Shown: piece by piece, positions 20,066 to 33,395 of the stretch
Layout: every line of letters starts with the position of its first letter
How positions within the stretch are numbered: the first letter of the stretch is position 1
DNA from: Cercospora beticola
Lineage: Eukaryota > Ascomycota > Dothideomycetes > Mycosphaerellales > Mycosphaerellaceae
Assembly: GCF_033473495.1 (NCBI RefSeq)
Contig: NC_088941.1
Location: 434,001-498,000, forward strand
Direction of reading: 5' to 3'
Length of the DNA stretch: 64,000 bases
Notes under the pieces: model-generated
Told to the model about the DNA's origin: nothing
Seen by the model: the letters and a program-made list of their open reading frames with translations, nothing else
The model's database searches: none
Program-made: the position numbers and the translations under genes

Positions 20066-23000
20066 CTACACTTCTCCATCTATCACAGCAAGTCTCTGTT
20101 TGACCGTCTTGGCCTTCTTGCTCGTGCCTTTGCGCTTCTTAAGAGGCGGTTCGTCACCAATTGGCGTTGCGGCGCCGGAGGGCTCGTGACTCGGACCATC
20201 GTCGAATTTGCCTTCGCCTGTGAAGTGGTCAGTAAATGCTAGCAAATGTGTATGGCGTGTCACGGTATAGCTCACCTTCATGATACATATCGTCCATCGA
20301 AACCTCCTTGCCCTTCTTCGCGTTCTTCCGCTTTTTCTTTCCGCCAGACTTGGCCTCTTCATCAGCAAGCTCAGCTTCACGGCGCTCGATCTGCTCAGCT
20401 TCGTCGTCATCGGCGAGCCACATGGCCATTTCCTTGCTGCGACTAGTTTCCTTTGGCCGATTGGTGAAATCAACTCCTGTGCCGGCTTGACCAGTAATGA
20501 CCACACGCTGCACTTCTTCCTTCTGCAGTGCACGCTTTCGGATACGTTCTTCGATCGTGTTACGTGTGATGAGACGATATACCGTGACCTGTCTGGTCTG
20601 GCCGAGACGATGAGCACGATCCATGGCCTGCGAATCTATCGTAGGATTCCAATCAGAGTCGTAGAAAATGACCGTATCGGCAGCGACCAGATTGATACCA
20701 AGACCACCAGCACGAGTCGAGAGCAGGAAGATAAAAATGCTGGGATCCGATTGGAATGCGGCGACTGTATCACGACGATCTTCGAGCTTGGTAGAGCCAT
20801 CCAATCGACAATACTTGTAGTTGCGGTAGGTCAGGTACTCCTCCATCAGGTCAATCATGCGTGTCATCTGGAAGTAGAGCAGTACACGATGGCCGCCTGC
20901 CTTGAGCTGGCGCAGCAACTGATCCAGCTTAGCGAGCTTGCCAGAGTCTGTGACAAAGCGGCGCATTGACGGCACCTGGATCTTCGTGTATCGCTGCTTC
21001 TCGTTCTCAGGCCGTGGCAGCAGGTTGGTGACTGGGTACTTGGAGACTGGTAGCCTCGAATGCAGCAACGCTCGCTCGGTCTCATGGGTGATCGGGTATA
21101 GTGCGCGTCGCGTCGGCACATTGAAGTATGCCGACTCCTGCTCAACGAGCGCACGTTGAGATGGAGAGACTAAGTCGATGGGCGGAGCATTGACTTTGGG
21201 CAAGTAGCAAGGCTCGATGACGCTGTAACCTTGCTCTTGACTGGCGAACTGCGATATGTTAAAGATCTGACTGAGGTATCCCTCATTCGTCGCCTTTGTC
21301 AATGAACGTCGATCATTGCGCTTCACGATGTTGAGCATGTCGTGTACTGGAGTCCAGCCATTGTTCTCCTTGTCCTCATCATCGCTGTCGTCGTAAGCTA
21401 CCCGCAGCTTGTCGACGCTGCTCTCATTCTTGGCGAGGTCAACCACTCGATCGATGAGTGAGCGTCGTGCGGTCAAAACAATGTCAGTGGCACTCTGATC
21501 GGTGAAGCGCAGCCACGAAAAGCCGCTTGAACCTTTCTGATTTTGCTGAATGTGCTGCTCGTTCCAGATGCTGAGCTCATTGGACAACCACTTGTTCCTC
21601 CAACCAGCTTGCAGGTTATCAGGTCCAGCGATTTCGAGTCTTCCTGGCCCGTCAGCCAAGAAGCCTGGCAGCCAGTATTCGATCATGTTGCGCACGCTGT
21701 ACGCAACGTTGACGTTATGTCCCTCGCGCATGAACGAAGCTGTCTCAGCATAGTAAGACATGGCTAGAGGGCTGACAGTGTCTGCACGCTCGAAAAGATC
21801 AGGGTGATTGCACACTTTCCGGAATTGCATGACCAAGTTCATCAGCGTGGCAGTATCCTGGTCATCGCCTCCAGCTGCTCTCTCAATCAAGTCCATCAGA
21901 CTGATCTTGTTGCGCAGGTTAGTGTAGTAGGCACGTTGTCGATAGGTCAGGTCGCAGAAGACGTCCTCTTCGATCTTGTCGCCAAGTTCTTTTTGAACGT
22001 GCTTCTTGATACGACGCAACATGAATGGCTTCAGAATCATGTGCAAACGCTTGAGCTGATCCTCGTTGAGCTTGGAGTTCGATTGCGCGTGGCTTTCGAT
22101 ATCCTTGGAGAACCACTCGGAGAACTCGTCGTGGTTATCGAACAGGGAAGGCATGATGAAGTGCAGCAACGCCCACAACTCTTGCATATTGTTCTGAATC
22201 GGTGTACCCGTCAGCAGCAGACGATTGCGGCAATGGAAATTGAGAAGCGACTTCCACCGAGAGGATTGCGAGGACTTGATGGCTTGAGCCTCATCCAGAA
22301 TCATGTATTGCCACTTAACCTTCTGGAAGTAGGCTGTGTCTTGTACCACCAGTTGATAGGAAGTGACAAGTACATGGAAAGGACTGTCGCGGGTGTAGGT
22401 GATGTGCTTGCGATCCCAGAACTTGCGCAAGACTTTGCGGTCTCTTGCAGAACCCCAGTATGGGAGCACCTTCAGCGTCGGCACGAACTTTGCAATTTCC
22501 TGTTGCCAATTGTGCAGTGTACTTGCTGGCGCGATAACGAGGAATGGACCCCAAATATCGTGCGTCTCAGCCAAGTATGCCATGACAGAGATGGACTGTA
22601 CTGTCTTTCCGAGACCCATCTCGTCGGCAAGAATACCGTTGATGCCCTGTTCGTACAAGTTCGCCAACCAGTTGAGGCCCTTGAGTTGGTACTCTTTGAG
22701 CTGGCAAGACAACATCTTCGGTTGCGACACGTCCATGGTCTGTAACGAGGTGGGGTTCTGAAAGTTCATTTCACCTTCGTCGAAGTTCGCCTGCGCAGCT
22801 GCAAGGTCTTGGCCATCTTCATCGTCAGACTTGTCGGGCTTGTTGAAGGCGCGCGCCTTGTCTTGCGCCTCTTTGAGCGCGTTCTGAGCGTTGGCCATGG
22901 CCGCTTGCCGCAAAGCAGTCTCGTCTTCGGCATCGAAGTCCAGTTCGTCGAAGTTGGTGACTTTCTGTCCGGGATTGGCGACAGAGTCAGGAAGGTCGAC

Positions 23001-25283
23001 AACATGCTTGGCATTCGGATCATCCTCGATCTTCTTGTCGCTAGCCGCAACGCCCTCGCCATCGTCCTCATAGTCGTCGGTTCGTACCTTCTTGCGAATG
23101 AAATGTGAGTACAGCTCCGTCTGCGAGATAAGGAAGTTCAGCTTGCGTTTCTGCCTGTTGGCTTCACGCTCTGCCTCTTGCTTCTTTGCCTTATCCAGCT
23201 CCTGGCGCTCAGCAACCTTCCTGCCTTCACGCTCATCACGCTCGTTCCTCTTCCAGAATCCTAGCATCTCTCGCATAGCGCGCTTGGCACGAGCGGCAAC
23301 ATCCTTCTGACTCTTGTTGGTTTTCAATTGCCATCTTCGTGCCTCCTTGGCGGCGAGCTGTGCAGTCTTGCGTGCGTTCGACTGCTTGGTGTCGAGACTG
23401 TTATTCTTGATGCGGACGACCTTCGGAATGTTCTTCGCAATATCACCTTTGGTGATCTGCTCGTAGATCTGGATATAGCCTTTGCTGTCAAATTTGGCCA
23501 TTCCCGTCAGGCCAGCAGTTGGCTGCATGTCAAACACAGCTGGCGTAGCTTCGCTCAATGGCTCTGAGTCCTCACGCGCGGCAGCTCTGCGCTCTGCTAG
23601 ACGCTCGGCATAAGCAGCGAGGCGCTCCTCTTCTTTGGGCGCGATTAGCGGCAGATCCTGGCCTTGGTCGATGAATGCTTGAGCCAGACGAGCATTCTCC
23701 TTCTCGGCGAGTTTCTGTTCTTTGGACTTCCTGGCTCTGGCACCGCCACCGCGCCCGCCGCGTCCTCGACCTCGTCCAGTGGAGAATTCTGGAGTTCCTT
23801 CATCGCCGGCACCATTCTGTCCTGACGTGTAGAACGAAGTCATGAGCCCACCATCCAGATTCACCTCACGTTCGCGTCGTCCAAGGGCACCTGCATTGTG
23901 AGGCGACTCGTTGCGCAAGTATGACTCCCTGGATGGTGTGATGCCCTGCAATCTGCTCTGAGTGTCACGTATCTTCTTGTCGTAGCGCTGAATCTCCTTC
24001 TCGATCTTCATGCGTTCTTCTGGGTCCTGTACTGATGCCAAGGCGAGCTCAGCTTCCTCTTTCTTTTGCTGCTCGTCTGCAATGGCCTTCTCCCGGCGTC
24101 GCTTTCGCTGCTGATCCTTCTTGCGCTCCTTGTCTTCCTCAATCTCGCGAAGCTTCACCTCTTCAGCCACCTCTGCCTCGTACTGGTCGATAAAGACGGT
24201 GCGATCGGATTCGGAGGCCGCATTGAAGTGATCGTGGTAGCTCAACATATTCTTCAGCCGTCGTCGCTTTCTCTTCTGAGCCTCCTCGAATTCTTTCTCC
24301 AGTGCTCTCTTGTGAGTACGCTGCTGCCATTCTCGCTTCGAGGTTTCCAGTCCCGGAACATCCTCACTTTCGAGGTCAGAAAGATCGCGCTCCTCGATCT
24401 CTCGATACGCGAGTTCGGTATCTCTAATGGTCAGACTCGGTGGCCCTGTCAGCTGAGCTATCCCGACAGGTGATGCGGCAGCAAGTCCTGGCGGTTGTGA
24501 GACTGGCGGGGGCCGGGGTGCAGACGACAAAGCGTGCGATGCATCGGCGCTTATGTCCTTGCCACGCGCACCTGATTGAGATACGCTCGATGTTCTACTC
24601 GCCTTGCGACTTGAAGGCTTTGAGAGCGCAGACGGCTCAGGCGGAGTAGGTGGTTTGCGCGATTTCGGAGGTGCAAGCGGAGCAGCAGGCTCGGGAGTCG
24701 CGACTGGGTTGGACAGCAGATTCGCCATGTTCATTGGGTTATTGGCGCGTTCAGGCTGAGGCGGTGCGGTTGCAGAATCTGTGCTCGTGGTATGCGAGTG
24801 GTGACCGTTGCCGCGGACAGGATCGTAGGCGGGCGATCGAACATCGCCAGGTGGAGGCGGATGTGGATGAGCGTGTGATGTTGCCGTCGGCGACGATTGA
24901 CTTGGATGGCGACTGATGTTGGAGCGTGCATCGGCGCCGTGGCCATTCACGTGTGACATCAATGGCGGCAGTGGTTCGTGAGGCCGACTTTGCACGGGTG
25001 AACGAGGATGGTATGGCGTGCTGGTCACGCTGGCATCTCTATTGCTTGCTCTTTCTTCTCGTGTTGGATCGTAGTAGCTGGACGTTGGCCTGTCAGGCGC
25101 AGGTGGAGGGCCCCTGTAGGCGTTTGGGCTCGCTGGCACAGAGCGGTAGTGTCCTGGTGATGGCGGCGGACCCGCGTTATATGAGCTGGATCGATGGCGT
25201 TGGTGTTTTTCTGATGAATTGTAGTTGGGATGGGATGCGTATGCCTGGGATGGCGAAGGTTGGCTGCTTTGCGCTCCCTCCAT
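20066..25283 (-). CDS. ino80: INO80 chromatin-remodelling ATPase
   Basis: Exon 1 (25283-20276) and exon 2 (20217-20066) are joined across a 58-bp intron, giving 1719 residues. The N-terminal 300 residues are Pro/Ser-rich and disordered. Charged coiled segments and a DBINO region follow (about 590-720, [21 protein letters not shown]). The Snf2 ATPase core has Walker [15 protein letters not shown] (about 880-890), DEAQ (about 994), [20 protein letters not shown] and, after the long insertion typical of INO80, motifs [14 protein letters not shown] and [13 protein letters not shown] (about 1530-1565). INO80 slides nucleosomes and handles H2A.Z within a large nuclear complex; this is family knowledge. 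The short second exon encodes a basic tail ([14 protein letters not shown]). It is divergent from brx1. Confidence 0.97.
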
Positions 25284-26297
25284 GATTGCTGACTTTGGCC
25301 GTGGCTCTCCGCCGCGGCCGTTGGGCGGTCCTTCGTTCTTTTGGCCTCACAAGCGCGCCATCGACCACGTTCAATGGATGGTATCGTTTGCCGACACGGG
25401 GGTGATGGAGATGCTGGATGCGCAGCTGCTCGAGACGTTTGGCGGCGCGTTTTGCTCCACTGCGCGGTCGGTCGCAAGAATGGACGGGCGATCCGCACAC
25501 GGCAGGCGTGCCCCTTGTCTTAACCGATGCTTGACGTCGGCGTTGCTGCCAAGGCGCGTGATGGTGGAGGACGAGGTGGTGTGCTGGCGGGACGGCGAGG
25601 GTGTGGGATGGGGGGCACGAAGAGGCGGGCGCAGTTTCAGTGGCAGAGTGCAGGCTCGATATGATGGCATGGGGATGAGGATCTTGGTCGCTCGGCTCGT
25701 TTGGCGCTGCACGCTGAACTCTACAGACGTCGTCTACGCTCCTCCACCAAAACTGCTCGCCCGAGACGCGACTATATTCTACACGCGTACAGTGGCGTAT
25801 ATGAAGCGTGTTTCTATGCCATTTTCTGCCAGTGGCAGATTCGCGCGTTTGGCGCAAAATGGGCTTGTGTGCTTGCTCGCGTCTGATTGCTGATGGTGGG
25901 CTGCGGGCTGCTTGACCACTGTGCTGAGCTTCTTCTCTTTGAGCAAGTCCGATCCGCGACGCACACCCCGTCTGCCGTCTCCACACTGCTCGAGACTACG
26001 CCAACACCACCATTTCTGTAAAGATGCTCTTTTCCATCACGGACGGCGTACGACTGTCCCGAAAAATACAGTAGATTGTTCTGTCTCGGTCTGCCAAATC
26101 TGACACTGCAGCCTGGGCTCATTGCGACGTGTATGAGCATCGAAGAGGCTTCCATCTCGCAAAGCCACACGAAGCAGCAAGCTCCGTCGGCATCGGGCCC
26201 GTGCGGAAACACCCGCCCATCTTTTTTCATAGTCGCAACCAATCCGCCAAAAAGTCATTTCTAGCACCAACACCCACAACGTTGTCGCGCATTCACC
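25284..26297. promoter_or_regulatory. Divergent promoter region of ino80 and brx1
   Basis: A 1.0-kb spacer between two divergent essential nuclear genes. It contains overlapping long frames on both strands, an effect of high G+C. None has a domain, so I read it as promoter and leader sequence. Confidence 0.5.
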
Positions 26298-27301
26298 ATG
26301 GCGGCAGTCTACAAATCTGTGTCCAAATCTAAGACGAATGGAGTGCCGAGTGCTACCGAAAATGGCGACGGCAAGCCCAAGAACCGCCAAAGAGTGCTCA
26401 TTCTCACCTCCAGAGGCGTAACATACCGGTATGCTATCTACATGATTCCCTCTCTTCCACATAAGCTGATGTATTCTCTAGCCACCGACATTTACTGAAC
26501 GACCTCTATGCGCTCCTGCCTCACTCCCGCAAAGACGCCAAACTCGACACAAAATCGCAATTACATCAACTGAATGAGCTCGCCGATCTCTACAACTGCA
26601 ACAATGTCCTCTTCTTCGAAGCGCGAAAAGCCAAGGATCTTTACATTTGGCTATCAAAACCTCCGAACGGGCCCACTGTCAAATTCCACTGCCAAAATAT
26701 ACACACTATGGAGGAGCTGAACTTCACCGGAAACTGCTTGAAGGGCAGCAGGCCGATCTTGAGCTTCGACAAGCACTTCGATGGCTCAGCGCACTGGAAG
26801 CTCGTGAAAGAGCTTTTGAGCCACACATTCGGTGTGCCGCCGAGCTCGCGAAAAGTGAAGCCCTTCGTGGATCATGTCATGGGCTTCACGATCGCAGACG
26901 GAAAAGTTTGGATCCGATGCTATCAGATCTCCGAGACAGAGCAAGGAAAGAGCAAGGCTGCTGAGGAAAGCGCAGTGACAGGTGCCGAGTCGCAAGTGAT
27001 GAGCAAGGCTACGGGCAAGGGCGAGACACATGTCAGTCTGGTGGAAATTGGACCACGATTCGTCCTCACGCCGATCGTGGTTCTGGAGGGCAGCTTCGGT
27101 GGACCGGTCATCTACGAGAACAAGGAATTCGTCAGTCCCAACCAAATCCGATCCGACCTCAGACGACAAAAGGCCGGACGATACAATAAGAGAGCGGAGG
27201 GTGAGTTGGAGAGAAAGGCCAAGAAGCGAGATCTCGGCCTGCGCACCGGTGAGGGCATGAGAGAAGTGGACGATCTGGACAACAACGTACTATTTGCGTG
27301 A
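26298..27301 (+). CDS. brx1: Brx1, ribosome biogenesis protein with Brix domain
   Basis: Exon 1 (26298-26428) and exon 2 (26482-27301) flank a 53-bp intron. The product is 316 residues, close to the usual length. The Brix domain starts at RQRVLILTSRGVTYRHRHLLNDL, which is restored only by the splice. It continues with DLYNCNNVLFFEARKAKDLYIWLS, GPTVKFHCQNIHTMEEL and the SRKVKPFVDHVMGF block, ending with RFVLTPIVVLEGSFGGPVIYEN. Brx1 acts in the nucleolus in early 60S subunit assembly (known in yeast with Ebp2 and Rpf1/2-class partners). The Lys/Arg-rich C-terminus is typical. The ATG lies in CACCATGGC context. Confidence 0.97.
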
Positions 27302-30300
27302 GAGCAGCTCCATTGCGGAACACTTTGTCGAACTTAGCGAGGCGTCGGTAGGTAAAACTGGGAAATACTTGCTTGCTCGAAAACTTGGGCCGTTTTGTAT
27401 GCATCGCCTGCGGACTTGCTCATTCATTGATACAGCGGCCTCGCTGCTTTCGGCTCGGCGAGCCGTTTGTGGACGAGCATAGCATTGGTATACTCAGATG
27501 AGCTGCAAATTGGTGAGAACCATCCTCGGTGCAGAGCAGGATCACCTATCGATCGGCAAGACAGCCCGTCTGGACAGATGGCGTGCATGCTATCCGAGTC
27601 CACACATGAGAGTGCAGAAGGATCCATTGCGCTGCTCATTCCGCCACGAAAGGTCGAGACAAAATTTCACTTGCCTGAATCCACTTTGCTAATCTGGTCT
27701 GCGCTCACCGTAGTGCTCTCGTCCTGGAGAGCTTTACTCGGATGCAAATTGATGAAAAGTAACGAGAAGTGGCGATACACCTGCTCCTTCCTCTGCTGCT
27801 CCTGCTAAGAGAGACGTTGTAAAACTTCTTCAGCGAGATGCCCGAAAGCGCAAGAGAATGAGGCATAAAGTGCATTATCAGCAGCCAACTGCCTGACTGT
27901 CAGTAATTCGAGAAGGATCTTTCCATTTACATTTGGCTCAGAAGTGCCTCAAGACAAGGATGAGTCGATCATGTCGCGAGCAGTTCTACATTTCGACTGG
28001 AAAACCAACGTCGCCATTGCATAAGAGCTTCTCTTTGTGTATCAAGATCGTGCAGCTCGTTCTCCAGAGCAAACAGATGAGCAGACAGGCGAGCGCATGC
28101 ACAACACATATTTCTCCGATAAAGCAGCGCCTCGCAGACAAATATGCCGTAGCATAAATCCAGAAGAATTTAGACTTCGATACGCGCGAGCTTACACCTT
28201 CATATGCGCGAGAGTTTGCGTCGAGGCGTTTCAGACTTCAACACAGGCTTTTGTCCGAAGGAAGTCAACTTGACTTCACCTCTACGAGTGGGTCTTCATC
28301 AGAGTACGATGGACTTACTACAAAGTGAAATCTCGGGCGTTCGATTCGACCGCAAATCGCCTGTACTTGCATCTCGCTTGCTGGTTTGGTCTCATAACGG
28401 AATTGATGCTGTTCATGTCAGAGAACATTCCAAGTCTGCTGTGCAAAGTCCAAGACCCATGGAGCCTCATGTACCATATAGGCGCGATCTTGGTTTCCTG
28501 AGCTTGCTCGAACATCACTGAAACTGAAGCCGCAACAACAACGCCACAGATCTGTCGGTCAAGGCCGCACAGTCGAGCATTGCATCCAACATTCACACTC
28601 AGCCTCTGTTTTGCAACACCATTACCTTGGAAGCACCAGTCAGCAGTGTTGCTTCCTCAACATCGCCTCGAACGACCAACACAGCAGCAAACTTCGCAAA
28701 CCTGCCCCAAACCATCCACGCAACCCATCACGCCATTTGCCACATTCAGCAAAGACACACCTCACCCTAGCCATCAATACTATGTATGTAACACAACCAT
28801 ACCACTCAACCTGCGTGGCACCCGACGGAATCAAGAAGCTCCATCTCCACCTCCGTCTCGATTCAACTTCCTTGCTTGTCATACCCTCGCCACACAACGA
28901 CTGCCTCACCAACGAATCCCATGAACCCATGTCATCAAATCCCATCAACCGCTCGGACAACGACCGCAAATTCCCATCCACCCAAATTCCAAATTCCCCC
29001 CGCGAGATCCCTCCATCCCTCAAGGCTCACTTACAGTACTGCACCAGCATAGCCCAGCCCCCGGTCCGCATCAGTAATGCACTGAATTGCCCGACCAGTG
29101 TTCCAAGCAAAAAAACCTGCAAGGCCAGGGAACGTATCAAGAATTGGAAAGAGAAAAATTTCCGGAACCTGCCACATCCCATGTCCTTGTCACGCACATG
29201 AGAGCCATGCACGCAGCGCAGGGACCCAGCACCGCAGAAAAGCTACCAACCGTAACCCGGCGGAGCACGAACAAGGAAGCAGGAGCTGGGCCAGGCGACG
29301 GTCGCAAAGAAAGGGAAACGAATCCAGCAGGGAATGAAGGGAAAGGGAAGAATTGGAACTGGGACTGGGACTGGCACTCTATCCGCGGTACTGTATGCGT
29401 GGAAAAATTTCATCCGTTGATCGACGACGGCGGCGGCAGCGGGTATCAGATTGTTATTAGCAATGTAACTGCAGTGTAGGGTAAGAGACTCAAGAGCAAG
29501 TATGGATGCTGAGGAACCACTGTGCTGCGCGACAAATGTGTTGAACTCGGAGTTGTCCTGTCAAACTGTCATCACTCCAGCGAATCCACAAGCAGAAAGT
29601 AGGAGTTACAGACAGCACAGAAGCAGAAACCGTCGATCCTATCCATTCCCAGCCCCGTCGGCCGACGAACAGCATCCCTCGTCGGCAATTTTGTCCGTGC
29701 ATGCACACATGCAGTCCCATAATCCTACATCCTGCACAAGCGGAATGCATCCCGCAAAGGTGAAGGTGCTTTGTTGTACAACTGGATCGGTCGGCTGCAG
29801 TGTGAAGAAGAGAACCGTGGGATAGACACATGGGACAGTCACGGAGCTTTCCTGCTCGAACGCCCCGTCCACCGTCTCGAGTGTGTTACACAAAGATCTG
29901 ATAGGCGGGGAACAGCTCCGGACAAGCAGCAGAGACGTACAGTCCACAGTCGGAGGTACCTCCTTCGAGTGCAGCAGCCACAATATGCGGTACTTCGCGT
30001 AGTAGCCGGCGGAGGTGTCGCGTCGAGGCGAGAGAGAGCTCTGGATGCTGGTTGTTCTCTCCGTGCGAGCGCTCACAGTCGTCCGCACTTCGAAGCGATC
30101 TGCAGCCGATGTCACGCGCTCGAAGAAGTTGGTGCTTTGCCTGTGTTGGGCTCTTCGTTTAGGCCACATTTATCTCATACCGCACACTGCTCGGGCAGTT
30201 TTCAATATTCGAAGTTGGAAAGAAGGATCTAGCGCGTCAAGGATGGTACATCTTCATGACAGATGTGAATAAGATTGACGCATGTTTTGGGCACAACTTT

Positions 30301-30313
30301 TGTATCTTTTGTT
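27302..30313. other. 3-kb gene-poor interval between brx1 and crd1
   Basis: A long convergent space between brx1 (plus) and crd1 (minus). At 28,580-29,060 the plus strand is very poor in G and rich in A and C, which keeps two overlapping frames open (28,580-28,924 and 28,611-29,201) without any recognisable domain. An inverted repeat cggctc-ggc-gagccg lies at about 27,449-27,463. On the minus strand a donor-like CT|GTAAGTGAG lies near 29,033, but I cannot build a gene from it. Confidence 0.45.
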
Positions 30314-32084
30314 TTACTCATCTCGCTTCTCTGTAGTGTGCCGTGTTCCTGATGGTTGTGTCTGCTCTGGAGCATCTACGTTGAAGGCAAGCCAAGCAGC
30401 CGCGAGAACGCAGCTTCCGAACGTGACACCGATGATGGCACGTCCTCTGGCGCCTTGCTTGGCTTTCAGATCCTCGTTGGGACCTAGGATAGTAACGACA
30501 TTCTTCAAAAAAGCGTAGCTGAGACCACTCCAGGCGGTGGTACCAGCAACGAGCAATTGGAAATAAGTCATTGCATTCTGAAGTTGCTCAGAATTTGTGC
30601 CGATGCTCGACAGTAAGCCGGTCTCGTGCTGTCCGGCGGTAATAACCGGAAGCGCAAGTGCAGATCCTATGAGGATCAACTGCAAAAAGGTGTTGTACTT
30701 GGACACAGTCGTGGGGTGCACTTCTGCAGACGGAAGTGAGAAGTCCCAGTATCGAAGGAATGTCTTGGGAGCGGGTAGAGACGCATAGCGATAGTAGAGA
30801 GCAGCCAATGCGAGAGATGCATCTCTGCCAAGGATCAGCGTCGCCAAATATACTGTGCCGCAAAGTCAGTATTTGCCGCGGAAGTTAGAAGTCGACAGAA
30901 GTGGGGGCGAACGCAGTTGCCTTACATGGTATGGCGCCTTTGACCGCCAGTGTGACTGTGAGAATGATCATCAGAGCTTTGTCGGCCATGGGATCCATCA
31001 CGCTTCCCGCAACGGTCTGTAGCTTCCACTTGCGCGCCATCCAGCCATCGACAAGGTCGGTGATACCCGCGTATGCGAACAAGCCAAGAGCGAGCGCATG
31101 GTGATCGTGCAGTAGCAAATACGCAGTGGCCGGCGCAGCCACGAGTCTAGTCACCGTAAGGAAGTTGGGAAGGTTGTAAATGTTCTCATGAGGTGTCAGT
31201 CCGCTCAGCGAAGATCGAACCTTCTCTCGCACGGCTTGCGTGCGTTCTCGCGCAACTTCTAGACTTCTCGTGATAGGCTGCTTCGGAGTGGTCTGCGGCT
31301 GTCTCTGTGAATCAATCGCATTAGCTCGGATCCTGCCAGCATGATGCGCATGGGTGATGGGAAGCTGTTCTGGGTAGCATAAGCAAGAGCAATAGTCTCG
31401 CCGCAGCGGCGGGTAGTGCGCATAAGCGCGAGTCGTGCAGCTCCGCTGCGGGCGAGTACCAAGCGCAGAGCATTCTGGAAGCAGTCAAGCTGCGAGACAT
31501 CACAATTGATGAGGTAAATCTGTTGCTTCGCCTTCCCGTGGATTCCATGGGATGCTTCAGCGGAACATGGTGCAGGCGTATGTGCCGGCCTGGACGGATG
31601 TTGTACCAAACGCCACTCGCCTCAGATCAGCGGTCGTGGTAGGCCTCGGCGGAGAGATGCGGTGCTAGGACGAGCAGCACAGCATTTCCTGCCGACTGTC
31701 ACGTTCCAAGACCTGCGCTGATCGTCCACGGCGCTCAGAAGGATGGCGGTGAAGGGCCGGTGTTCCGAATGGCAATGCTGCTCCTGCTGCTGGCCAAGTG
31801 TCCGGTAGTGGCAAGGAAGGTATTTGTTGCGCTGAGACAAAGGCGGCCAAGGCGCGTGTGCAGGTGCGATGGTCACAGCAAAGGCGAGACGAGGGGCACA
31901 ACTTACACTGCTCGGCTCATCGCTTTGGCCTTGGCTGGCAGATGGCGGCAGCGAAGGCTTGCCTTTCTCTGAATACGGACGCCGTGATGCGTGTAGGGCA
32001 AGAAACGTGGAGGGACTACGTGAGAGGTGTTAGCAAACCACATTCGTGTCACATATTGCGTAGACCGCGTGTACCGGCAAACAT
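30314..32084 (-). CDS. crd1: Cardiolipin synthase Crd1, mitochondrial CDP-alcohol phosphotransferase
   Basis: The catalytic part spans exon 3 (31304-30926) and exon 4 (30852-30314), joined across a 73-bp intron. It carries the full CDP-alcohol phosphotransferase signature DG..AR(8)G...D...D as DGWMARKWKLQTVAGSVMDP plus the following MAD. The enzyme joins CDP-diacylglycerol and phosphatidylglycerol in the inner mitochondrial membrane; several hydrophobic helices are visible. Two leader exons fit upstream: 32084-32053 (MFAGTRGLRN) and 32015-31907, ending in LHASRRPYSEKGKPSLPP and DEPSS. These give a good presequence and exact phase, with 352 residues in total. This needs a 37-bp first intron (branch GCTAAC) and a 602-bp second intron, both unusual here. 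The catalytic exons are certain, the leader exons probable. An extra exon inside the 602 bp is possible. Confidence 0.88.
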
Positions 32085-33395
32085 GAGCCCAGGAACAGCA
32101 ATTCGATGGTGTCAACACATGACGCGCTGAGCTTCTGGCGCCGACGCATCGCCCCTGATGGTAGTGCTGGTGACGCGCAGCAGCAGGTGAAATCGCCGGC
32201 CCACCGAGGGCGGCAAAGGGTGACGCGGTGGTGCTGATCCTCACATGCTGGGGCAGTGCGTGGAGGCGTTGGGAGAGCACCTTTGCCATCGTTCTAATCC
32301 ATGTCCTGAAGTTGAGAGTGTGATGTTGAAGGGAATTCCAAGGCATCCACAAGGCACCGGAAACAAACCCTGGCAGCTTCGCCAGCCGTTTATCCGAACT
32401 AGCCGACCTCCAGCAGCTGCGATCCTTCCTCCCTCCACCATGTTGCTGAGGCGCCGGCCGAGACGCAAGCCTTCGCAATACATCATAGGGCACTGATCAG
32501 AGCGATCGTTGACGCTCGTGTTTGGGCAGCGGAGATGCACCTCTGCGACCTTCTGCTGCGTGATGTCAAACGAGAGCATCGCAGATCGTGTTCCCAATAT
32601 TGGCTCCCTGGTCGTGATCTACAAGCAGGGATGCTCATAGACTCTTGGCCGAGCCATTTTCAGACTTCCCGCACACTGCAGGTAAGCGAAAGACTGATTT
32701 TATCTCGAATGATCGCTGAACGTCACCACTAGCCGTGAAACGTTTGTGTGCTTGCGTCTGTTATAGCTGGCATCATTACGGGCAGTCAGAAAGTAACCAA
32801 GCTGACGGTGCGACTTGATGCAGGTACGAAAGGCTAGCAATAAGCGTTGGGCGATTCGACATGCTCATGAATCGCCGCAAACACTTGAGAGAAATTCGTC
32901 GGCGCTCATGATCGAAATGAGGGGAATATGTGCAGTCACAATTGATACCTTTTCTCGTTTCCACACTGTTCAATGTGCTATTACTACTGTATCTCCAAGT
33001 ATCCATAACAATAGGCGTGCCACGGTGTATGTGACTATTGCGGCTGCAGACAGCACGCTCTCCCCGCGGGGATACAATTACAAGTAAAGTCAAACAATTC
33101 GCGTTTTTTGCCGGCCAACTCATATCTCGTCACAATCCTTCGTTTCCGATGTCTCCGTATCAGTGGACCAACGTCCATGAGCTCATACCCGGGACCACTG
33201 CATTTCCCGACCAAGTCGCACAACATTCCAGCTGACAGCACTCGCCTTATTGTGCACTGCAGATTCATAGCGCAATTCGTGGCGACGGTCGGTCAAAGCT
33301 GGATCGGGGCGCTGCATGCGATGCTCTTCATGTCGAGTGAGTCCCTTCCGTGGGCGATTAGACCAGATTCAAACCCAGTAGATTCCCCTCGGTGC
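32085..33395. other. Intergenic region between crd1 and wor1
   Basis: Promoter side of crd1 and 3' side of wor1. A plus-strand splice-like pair (CTGCAG|GTAAGCG near 32,682 and CACTAG near 32,731, branch GCTGAAC) is present, but the joined frame stops at once, so I do not call a gene. The left end is otherwise featureless. Confidence 0.45.

Noticed and set aside
29639..30169. 176-codon minus-strand frame opposite a 153-codon plus-strand frame
   Set aside because: Both are open over the same region, and neither shows a domain or plausible start context.
31903..32493. 196-codon minus-strand frame, first considered as a separate gene
   Set aside because: Its downstream portion, in another frame, is better explained as the two leader exons of crd1.
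32535..32990. Possible plus-strand spliced gene with donor CTGCAG|GTAAGC and acceptor CACTAG
   Set aside because: The joined frame terminates at the second codon after the junction, and the first exon has no recognisable feature.
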